Source: Escallonia rubra
Lineage: Eukaryota; Streptophyta; Magnoliopsida; Escalloniales; Escalloniaceae
DNA length: 64,000 bases
NCBI GenBank assembly: GCA_033065855.1
Contig: JAVXUO010000173.1
Span: 1-64,000 of the forward strand
Direction: 5' to 3'
Part shown: positions 47,664 to 58,702 of the stretch, in pieces
How the letters are laid out: each line of letters begins with the position of its first letter
How positions within the stretch are numbered: the first letter of the stretch is position 1
Position numbers and translations under genes: made by a program
The notes under the pieces: generated by a model
What the model was told of the DNA's origin: nothing
Databases searched by the model: none
The model's input: only the letters and a program-made list of their open reading frames with translations

Positions 47664-47766
47664 ATGGCAAGAATCATCTCAACTCTCATGCTCATCTTGT
47701 CTGTTTTGCTATGCTTTGAAGCAAGTGGCATTGCAGCACAGACTGGCAAGCTTCCTGAGGAGGAAG
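47664..47766 (+). other. Copy B exon 1: signal peptide, GC splice donor
   Basis: It encodes 34 residues plus one base: MARIIST, then a hydrophobic core [11 protein letters not shown], then [11 protein letters not shown], a standard signal peptide and mature N-terminus. I prefer ATG 47664, because it puts the hydrophobic core seven residues in; ATG 47646 would add METVLD. The intron begins GCAAGG (47767) and ends AG at 48171. Joining gives Glu-Val-Asn-Ala-Leu-Lys, as expected for the family, so the GC donor is needed. Confidence 0.85.
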
Positions 47767-49193
47767 GCAAGGCTTGTTTCACGTTCTTCATTCTTTTGTC
47801 TCTCTTCTGTGTATTTGCAAGTTGACCAAACAACTCCAGAAAGTAAAGCTATCAAATGTTTTTATATCATGCTTGGTAGAATGTAAAGCTGTAGGAAGTG
47901 GAAGGAGGGGTGACAAGTTTTTCTTCGATAAACTGTTGTCCCTCCAAGCACAATTAACTAAGAGTGAATCAACTGCATGTTATTGGAAATGTCATGTCGA
48001 AACTGAACCGCAACAAGTCTCGTCAAAGCTTGTCTATATATGCTTGACCACCAATCTCCTCAACTTTGGTCTTATATGATTGTCATTCGACAGTAGTGTA
48101 GATAAATTCGTTATGCATTCAACTTGTATCCAACAAATCTCAGAACGATAGAATGAGTTCAATTTGTGCAGTGAATGCTCTCAAGGAAATAGCTGAACAG
48201 TTGGGCAAAAGTGACTGGGATTTCAATCTGAATCCTTGTGATGGTAGCTCGAGCTGGAGTGATGGTAGATCGAGCAATAGTACAAAATTTCCGGGGTATT
48301 ATTTAAACAGTGTCTTATGCGATGGCCCTAACAGGGATGGTGTGTCTCACGTCACGGAAATGTATACTTCTTTTTAATACTATAAACTCTCGTGTTCTGA
48401 TTTCCTATTTTCTGACACATTGCTATATATCCACTGAAATTTGAGACGATATTGCAGAAATTCTGTTATGACTACAAAATTTACCTTTTTTGTATGATCT
48501 GGTTTGTTATGTTTTTTGTTAACTTTCAGAGGACCATTTAGTCCCTAACCGCTAAGCAAGCAAATAAAGTCCCCTGCATAGCCAAAGATAAAACTGTTGG
48601 TGTCGTCTATCAAGGATTTTCACTTATGATGGTTCTATTTCTCTGTTTTCCAAGTATAGGAAGGAAACAAGCCAAATTTGAAATTTATTAATTAACGTTT
48701 ATACGGAGGCCAAATGTAACATTCTCATCATTCATGTTGTACACTTAGAACTTCATCTCATCTTGGATCTTCTTCTTGCTGAAACAGATCTCTCACAGCG
48801 CAGGATCTAGCTGGTATACTTCCACCATCACTGGCGAAATTACCTTTTATCAAAATAATGTAAGGGTATCCGAATCACGCTTGTTAATCATACATTTAGG
48901 TTGGCATTTTATATTTTCATTAGCATAACATTGCTATCTAATGTTTGCAGTAATCTAAGTCGCAACTACCTCAATGGTACAATCCCCCCCGAGTGGGCTT
49001 CTACCAAATTGGAAAAGCTGTGAGTTGTTCCTACAAATTACATTTAAAGCTAGTCAAATCTCTCAATCCTCTCAAATTTTAAGTTAACAAGGTAAAACTG
49101 CGGCAGGTTTGTCAATGAGAATCGCTTATCAGGACCAATCCCAGAGTACTTGGGGAACATAACCACGCTCACATCTTTGTATGTCTTACATCA

Positions 49194-49225
<32 letters not shown>

Positions 49226-52200
49226 GCGTGTCAGAAGAAACACTATGGAGTTCTATTCGTTGTAATAATGTAGTACCTTAAAAGGGAATTTTTAAGTTTT
49301 CAGGACTTTAAGCAACAATCTGTTTAGTGGGACTGTTCCAGCTGAGCTCGGCAGGCTGGTCAATTTAGATGATCTGTGAGGCCTTTCTCTTCCACAAATT
49401 TAATTTATCTAATCAGCGACATTCTTAAATTATTTAGGAGTTGATGTCAAATAAGTTTATTCAATGGCTTGTACCCTCCCTCCCCCTCTTCTTTCTATTT
49501 CTTGTTGCAGCAGTTTCAATGCCAACAATCTCACTGGAGGGTTGCCATTGGAGCTCAATAACCTAACCGGGTTGTTAGAACTGTAAGTAAATTTGTGATC
49601 CTTTTGTAAATTACAAAAATAAGCTTTTCAATATGGTCTTTTCCTTTTTTGCTTCACTTGTCTTTTTCCTTGCACTTTCCCATGTAATTAATACATTGAG
49701 TCAGTGCAGTAGGCTAGGCAGCAACAACTTCACTGGGAAAATGCCTAGTTTTGAAAACTGGAAACAACTTCGGGAATTGTAAGTTATTTTGCTACGACTG
49801 TTCATTAACAGTTTCGAATAGTAATATTTTCCTGCTCCGATTTTGTTTACATGATATCTGTCACCAACAGAGAGATCCAGGGTAGTGGTTTTGAAGGCCC
49901 CATACATTCTAGCATTTCCCTCTTGAGAAATTTATATGAATTGTAAGTTATGCTTTTTAATGTCTGGTTAAGTTGCTTGATTTCTTTCTTCCTTTTTCTG
50001 CCAAGAAAAAGTTACTTGATTTCAGTCGGTTATCGATGGGTTATCGGTTCTTCTCCCAATAAGATCAGTACTGTGGTGAAAGACATTTGTTTAACTGAGA
50101 GCTCTATTTGCAGAAGGATTAGCGACTTAAATGGAGAAGGTTCAGAATTTCCAGTGCTAAGTAACATGACTGCAATGAACAAGTTGTGAGTCAGACAAAT
50201 ACTAAGTTCAAACTTTGGTAACTTATAAGTTTCAAAATTAATGTTTCGTCACTCTGGTTGATGTTGCAGGATGCTGAGGAGCTGTAATATATCTGGCAGG
50301 ATTCCGGATTATATAGCAAAATATGCCGACATTGGATACATTGTAACTCTACCACTTCCAGTTTTATTTTCCTAACATTTTCCCGAGTTCCATTTGTACA
50401 TTGTACGCTGTGTATTTTTTTTTTCTTGTTTTTTGGGATTCTTCAGGTATGCAGTCTTATTCTTCATATGTACTGTTTCTAACATTTATATCTTGCTCAT
50501 GAACAGAGACCTTAGCTTTAACAAGTTGGAAGGAGAGATTCCGAATCTTGGAGATCTAGGATCATTGAAGGACTTGTATGCTCTTGTTATTCAGTACAGA
50601 ATTTAATTTGAATTGCATATCACTTTTCCTTACACTAAAAAGGATCAAGTATTTTGCATGTTATATAGTGATTTGAAACAAAAATGTTATAAACCTTAGC
50701 AAAAAATAAATAAATAATTAGAATTAATTAGTACGACTATTTTAATTATACCATAACAAGCAAATCAATTGTTAACAGCTAAGAAAAGACTCGAATTATG
50801 TAAAATTTATTGCACAAGATGTGGTCTTAATTTTAAACCCAAATTATTAACGTCAATTATTACCAATACCTGTTACTATAGATCATATTTATATTTATTT
50901 CTTTTGTCACATCAAGTCGCCGCTAAAGAAAAACCTAAATGTTCCATATTATATTTTAGTATCCAAGGTACATTGTCATTACATTTAGTTTCAAACACCT
51001 TGCACAAATATTTAATTCTCACGAAACACTACAAATTTGATATTGCAGTAGTACAAGTGAAAAAAGAGTTTTAGAGACAATTTGTGAAGTCAAGTGTTTA
51101 TATTGGAGTTGTCCAATTTCTTGTAATACATTTCTATGGCAGGTATATAAGTCTAGAAAGTGAAAATGAGAAAAAGTTTGAACTAATACCGAGTGATATT
51201 AATGAAACTTCAAAAATTAAACCAAAAAGGATTGCAAAAGTAAAGTGTCTAACAAAAACGAGTTATGATTGGTGAATGTAAAACAAAGTTTGTAAAAAAT
51301 AAGGAATTATTAAATGCTGCATCATTAAAATCAAGAATTAAATGAACTCAAAAGATCTAGCATGGCACATATAAGAACTCAATTATTTAGGCAATAAATC
51401 TAGTAATTGTAGCTTTCAAGGATCTTTATAGAGTTTTATCGTTGACTTTTGAAATTGTAGCCCTTTTTCCTATAAGCACACCATGAAAATTCAAAATATC
51501 ATCACTTATGACTTTCAATATCATTCTTTATCCATCTCATTTCATTCTGTATAGTGATGGGCATTTCCTTGTAGTGGTCATTGTTGGTAAGAAGAATAGC
51601 GCCTGCAGTTTATTTTATTTTGCTAATGATCTAGTGTATTATAAATTTCATGTATCTATAACTTGAAGATTAAATCCCTTTTCAATTTTTTCTAGCTTAA
51701 ATTTCAAATTTTGATTACAATTCCTCTAAAACTACGATTAATCCAAATGCTACCTTTTTTCCTATTTTTCAGTTAAAAAAAATCTATAATGTAAGTTTAT
51801 CCTGATAATGTATACTAAAGCTCTCTTTTATTTTTATTTCGCATGGTATTGTTCATCTCAGCAATACAATAAGACTATTAATTTTATTGTGCATGTAATT
51901 TAACATATATTTAGCATAAGGCTCTTATTATTAATGCAAATATATATATGGTAATACCACACCTACTTGTCTAAAAAGTTAACATGTGTGTGTATCCTTT
52001 TGAAATGTATACTATAAATGAACGTGTAAATTTGATATGAGATAATGGTAACAAACGAAATAATTTTAATAATATTCACAAATCTAAGCTTTTCACTCTA
52101 TACACGTAACATTACATTTATAATATAAATACAAACTCAAAAAAAGTTCATTAACAATACTTCTAACCCAGATCATTCATTGAATAATAAGACTTGTATC

Positions 52201-55200
52201 ACCAATAGAAAAAGGAAGAAAAATATTAATTAATGATGCAAATGGTATAAGGTTTTGAGTGTAAAGAATACTATAACAACCTACTATTTTACCATACACA
52301 AACTAGCACATAAATTCATCATTGAAAAAGAAGGCCTAGCTGAACTTGTAATTATTTTGACTCGGCCTTGTGACGGTAAATTTAAATTTGTAACCATATG
52401 TTAAAGTTAGTATCAGAAGCCAAAAATACCTCATTTTTTAAATAATATTTTTTAAAAGTGTATTTAATGGGAAAAAAATTATAAGTCAAAAACACCCTTA
52501 CTCACCCTTAACCTTTTAGAAAAATCAATTAAAAGGGGTACTTTAAGGGAAACAAAAAAAGATTAGTCATTTAAATTCGTATGTGCTTTTATATGTGTCC
52601 ATATAGATAGATAGACTAGGAATATGCAAAAAGGTTGTAAATCTGATAGCTTCCACTTCTTCTAATTTATCTTTTATCCGATTCTTCTTGATTTCAAACC
52701 TAAGATTATCTTTTTTTACCTTGTTTCATTCTGCATCGTGTTTGGAGTATTAAAAACATGATGTGAATTTCATGTTTCATATTTTAGGTATCTGACTCGC
52801 AACATCCTAACAGGGCCTCTTCCGGATTGGGTCAAGTCCAGAGCTACTAAACGGTATGTTTATCTTGTATAAGTTGGTGCTCATGCTTATAATATCAGAG
52901 ATTATGGTTGTACATGCATGCCAACAAATCTACGCCGAACCAAATTTGTTGTGTCGAGTTTGGAAGTATCCTTCCATGAATCTGACCTAAGAAACGACGT
53001 CGAGAGTACCTAGCTAGCTACCCTTTTCCGGGAGGCATTGTCTGTTGGTGGGATTAATTCTGGACCTAAGAAACGATTATATTGATTATACCATCTTGTG
53101 TGGCTCTGCTTGGCTCTTGTTGTTTTTATTGCTTTTCCATCCTGAACAATCTTGACGCTGAGCCCTCAAGTCAAATGCTTCTCTCTCTAGCAATGGCTCA
53201 CTCTTCATAAACCTTTACCGGAGATACACTGCAAGATATGTACTATTAAAACTGTCTAATACGTAGGGGTACAGACGCTTGCTAGTGCCAAAGGCCCGAA
53301 CCAAATACAACTTTTTTTTTTCCAGTGCGTGCAAATGTCTCAAACATCTCTTTGACTTAAATCTTCCACACTTACCTATTTGCATTTCTAGTTTGACATA
53401 AGTCACACGATGTTCTTCACATACATTCTACCAAGTATGATTAAACTCGTATGCTTGCAAGCAGGGAAATAGATCTTTCTTACAACAATTTTTTGGAAAG
53501 CTCTGTGCCATTAAATTATTGTCCAGAAATCTTGTAAGCCTCTTGTGCAACATGTACTCTTCTATGTTCCATTTGAGTAGAAGTTCAACTAAAAGTTGCC
53601 TTCCGTGGTTTCATCAGAAATTTGTACAGAAGCTTTTCTGGAAGGAACAACTCGTAAGATAAAATCATCTTTTAGTAACAATTAGTTGATTAAAGCTTGG
53701 TTTAGTTTACTAAATAGGCACTTTGCTTAATTGTCCTATTTCTGTGTGATTTGATCCAGAGTACTTCGTAGATGCCTGAGTCCTTGTTCAACGGGTATGC
53801 AACTAACTTCTAAAATTTAGCACAAACTTGTTGATTTTATGTAATAAAGCTGTCTACCCGTTTACTTTTAAAATTTCCTCCACTTGAAAAGCAAATAGCT
53901 TCCCCCCCCCCCCCCCCGAAAGGAGAATTAGGAATGTTCTTTTCTCCAATGGTAAACATTATTTATAAAAGGATTAGTTGCCATATCAAATGAAGGGGAA
54001 AACAAATATGCTGGCTAGCATATAAGCATTTAATTTAGAATCCTATTTCCCGAAAATGTAAAATGGACTCTGTTGTTGTCGGGCATAATGAGTATAAAGT
54101 TTCTGATTAAACAATATTGTACAACAAAGGGCTTCCCGTTCTCTTCTTCTATCACTTTTATTGTTAATTGTTAATCAACAATTAGTACGTGTTCCTTTTT
54201 CCATAGATATGTATGCATTGCACATTAATTGCGGTGGAAGCAAGACTACCATTGGAAAGACAACGTATGAAGCGGATCAAAACTCAGCAGGTCCAGCAAA
54301 ATTTAATCCTTCCCCCAAAAATTGGGGTACTAGCAGCACTGGAAATTTTTGGGACCGTATATACGAAAATTCAGATCCATACACAGCAAAAAACGTTTCT
54401 GTTCTAAGGATGAGTGACTCTGAATTGTACACAACAGCTCGGCTCTCTCCTTTATCTCTCACTTATTATGCCCGTTGCTTAGCAAATGGAAACTATAATG
54501 TCACGCTTCACTTTGCGGAGATAATTTTCAGAGACAATCGATCTTATCAGAGCCTTGGAAGACGAGTCTTTGATGTTTATATACAGGTAGCTTAAAACAT
54601 CATCTACCACATCTTTTAGTACGTAGTATTACCTCCGCCCCTTTATAAAAGAGACGCTTTTGACATCTTAAGTGTTTAGAAGACTAGAAATATATATTTG
54701 AAATTTACTTGAGAAGTCAAAAGAATTAGAAACTTAATTTTTTGGAGGGAAGAAGTAGATCTCTCAATGATTGCATTAATGCAATAGCTTTTGACAGGCT
54801 GAACGGAAACTGAAGGACTTTGATATCAGAAATGAAGCACAGGGGGTTGATAAGGCCGTGAAAAGAATATTTAAAGCAGTTGTGAGTGATACAATCTTAG
54901 AAATCCGCTTTCAGTACACTGGGAAAGGGACAGCCACTATCCCGGTTCCAGGAATTTATGGCCCTTTGGTATCTGCTATTTCAATAGAGTCTGGTTAGTC
55001 CTTCTCTTTTCTAACTCTACATTAGTCCTTCCTGACATCAATCTCTAATCATTTGGTTTCCCTCCTTTTGATCCAACTTGAATAGTTCGATATAATCTTT
55101 CGGGATGCCATTTATTAGGTTGCTCGGATAATGTACTTATAAAATTATTTGACATCGGAGTGCGTCTTTTTTGCTGTTGTCTAGATTTCAAGCCTCCTGA

Positions 55201-58200
55201 CAATAGAAAAAAGAAGATAATCACTGCTGTTGGAGTTTCAGCTTCAGGGTTATGCGTCATTCTCTTACTCATTGGTATTGCTTATCGGAGTGGACATTTA
55301 GGAGGCAGAAGATCAAGGGAACAAGGTTTTTGTAACTTTACCGTATCAATGAAGTTTCATTCGCAAGGAAGTACGAAAATTATTTTATATGTTTCACTTT
55401 GGGAACACGAATTGCAGTATGATGTATTATGACCATTCTTGGTAAACACATCTTATTGTACCATGGTAATTCAATTCTCACATTGTCAAGTAAATACAAT
55501 CACCGTCTTAGGAACTCCACAATTTCCTAGTTCTCATTACTCAAGAAGAAATTACTTCAGAGATAGAGCAAGACATAGTACAGATGCAGATGTAGTTATT
55601 GCTTCGTAAACTATAAGAAGCACTTTATAAGCTTAACTTGTTCTTCTACAGATCTGAGAGGCTTAGATTTGCAAACTGGCTTATTCACACATAGGCAGAT
55701 TAAAGCTGCTACAAACAACTTCGACGCTGCAAATAAGCTTGGAGAAGGTGGTTTTGGTCCTGTCTACATGGTATTTAGCAACTAATTTCATTTTGTTTTT
55801 CTTCGTTTTTTCTTTTGCTTGAGGTTTTGCACTTAATTGGTTTTTATGTGATTATTATTAAATTTGAAGATAAGACTTCAGCAATCAAAGGTTTACTTAA
55901 ATCCGCCACTTCTGTTTCAATGACAGGGTCTATTGTTAGATGGCACGGTAATTGCTGTTAAGCAACTGTCTTCCAAATCAAAGCAAGGAAGTCGCGAATT
56001 TGTGAATGAAATAGGCATGATTTCTGGGTTACAGCACCCAAATCTTGTAAGGTTGTATGGATGTTGTATAGAAGGCAAGCACTTACTGTTAGTGTATGAG
56101 TACATGGAGAATAACAGCCTCGCCCATGCTCTGTTCGGTAAGTCAATGCTTTTAAGTGATTAGGTACATTAGCTTAATCAAATTTAGTAAAAACTAGCCC
56201 AGAATCCCGATTAGCTTAATAGCTTCAAGATGCATGATAAAATATATTGACCAATTTTATAATTTTATGATTATTTCATCAAAGATAGTTACTTTAATTT
56301 TTGGCTTGAACTTTCTTGCAATCGTATAAATTAACCCTTCTGGTGAAATATCATTAAGAAATGTCCTTGTACATATTTGCTAATTATGATTTGGTAACTA
56401 TATAGATTGACAAAAATTAAAAGTTTATTTAATACGCAAAAAAGTAAATTCTACTGATAAAAATTTGCGGAGAATATATTGAGATCAATTTACTATTACA
56501 TAAGACAGTTTTATTATTTTTAAGTATCTTTTAAAAATAATTTGTACCTTTGAATGGGTTTCCCATAACGTTAATTACATATTAGTTTAATTTTGATTGA
56601 GAAAATTTTGGTCCATATATTTGTTTATAGCATGTGATTTATAAAAGTTAATCCACACGACTAATTAAGTAAGGATGATGTAACATTTTTAGAAGCAAAT
56701 GTGATCCACTGACAAAGTATACAATGAAAATAGAATCAGTGTATGAGGTAATTGCATAAAGTTTAAAAAGTTTAACAAATTTGACTATATAAAATAGCTC
56801 AAAATCTCATACTAAGGAAATTGTTGAACAAAATTTAACCAATATTTTACACAAATTATACAATAAGCATGGTTACAAAGTAAGATTTATCGTCAGATAT
56901 AATACGGTTTTCAATAAAAGTTTTAGTTTACATTCATCACAAGATAACTAATATCTTTTTAGATTTTAGACACAATTACATTCATAATTAAAATAGTTAA
57001 CATAACATTATAAATGGTTCGCAGAATTTAGAATGCTTAAGAGTTTAATTACTCACAATAAAAATACCATAGAAAAAAAAATTGGTTCAAAACTTTTCCA
57101 ACATAAAATTACTTGAATTTAAGAAATGCTCACATAATTAAGGTTTTAAATGATTCCTGGATCAGAATCCAAATAATGACTCAAAGCACACGGAGCCATC
57201 CCCCCTTTTTATGTCAAAAAAATATGGCGGACTGGCTGATATTTATATCAGTTACTGAAAGAGCCCAATGCACAAAAAGGATTTCGGTTATAGTTTTCCA
57301 TGCGATGGCCCGGGACGGGGCGGTACTTGTGATATTTCGGCAAGGGTTATTTTTTTTTTTAATATATATCATATAGAATCTGCATATTATGGGATTTTTA
57401 TATTTAACCAATACGACTAAATAAGATACTGCAAAACCTTAGAGTAAGAAAATTACTGACCAAAATCTTTAACCAACATATTTATTAAGTTAGATTCATA
57501 TTTGAATTTACAGAAAACTTAAATATGAATTCGAAATAACACCTCATTTTTCTTATTAAATCTCTTACGAAAATTTTATTTTATAGATTAATATTTCATG
57601 TTAGAGAGCTTTTTCGATATATAATATTCAAATAAAGTCATAATAGGTTATTGTATTGGTTAGAAAATTTAGAATGTCTCAAATTGATTTTTGAATTGCA
57701 AAACGCTTATTATTTAAATGTTTAATGTATTTGCCGATTTAAGTAATTGCAAAATTAAAGATCCAATTCAAAACAATGTTTGGAGATCTTTAGCAACATT
57801 AATATATTTAACATTAGTTTTTCAACTCTTATTATATTTGAAAAACAATGCAATGAGATGTCGTGAGCTGTCGTTACATTTCTCGCCTCAGTTATTAGAT
57901 ATTATAGCTCAAGATCCCGAATCAAGCTCGAGTAAGTTTTTAAAATATTTTTAAAAAACTACAATAAGTGTATCAATGCATACCACATTTCAAGGAGCAA
58001 AAAGAGATTAACATCTTATGGAAAAAAAATATTTACCTTTGCTAAATTTATTGTTGTTGATAAGAAATTTTTAATACTTTATTTGTAACAGTTTCAAGTA
58101 ACTTGTCAAGACTATATTATTGTAAAGTTATTTTAATGGTCCAAACTATAACGTTCCAAAATCAAGTCTCTTAACTTGAAATGTTAGGTTAAGAGTTCTT

Positions 58201-58667
58201 TATCTTTAAAATCGTAGATGTCATAGTCCATTGTTATCTTCTTTATGAATCATTATTTTAAGAAATCACCAACTTATTAATATATGAACATGATATCTAG
58301 TAGAATATTTTTTCATCTCATTCACATTTAAAATTGTAATTTTTATTAGATGGTCATGCAATTGTTGTGAAATATTTGCATTGTTATATATGTTTGCTTT
58401 AGTTCCTTTGAATTATAAGTTTAAAGAATAATGAGTAGATTGTGTCACTGTCGTCGCTAGATTTTTGCGTTCTTTAATTTAAGTTTTTTTTTTTGCATCG
58501 TCAAGTAGTACTATAACAACACAATTTACTCATTATTCTTGAAACTTACAGTTCAAATGAACTAAAGCGAACATATATGCATATGCAAATATTATGCAAG
58601 AATTGCATGACAATCTAATCAAGGTTTTAATAGTTGAAACCAAAGCCTAATACGTGTGTGTGTGTGT

Positions 58668-58702
<35 letters not shown>

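Larger units (their letters stand above)
48172..53533 (+). other. Copy B exons 2-14: N-cap and leucine-rich repeats
   Basis: Exon 2 encodes the N-terminal cap ([11 protein letters not shown], then NPC and further Cys). Exons 3-14 are each 66-73 nt, all in the same phase, and each encodes one LRR, for example [14 protein letters not shown] and [13 protein letters not shown]. Exon 7 has a CAGCAG double acceptor at 49508-49513; the first AG keeps the 72-nt repeat length. Exon 11 is 73 nt where 72 is expected: dropping T 50322 would give IAKMPTLDTL followed by DLSFNKLEG, the family consensus. Confidence 0.85.

Noticed and set aside
47617-47886. 89-codon frame over exon 1 of copy B
   Set aside because: It is in a different frame from the signal peptide and runs through the intron; a shadow of exon 1.
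57113-57376. 87-codon frame in the Helitron-like insertion
   Set aside because: No recognisable domain and not conserved in the related segment at 4180-6370.
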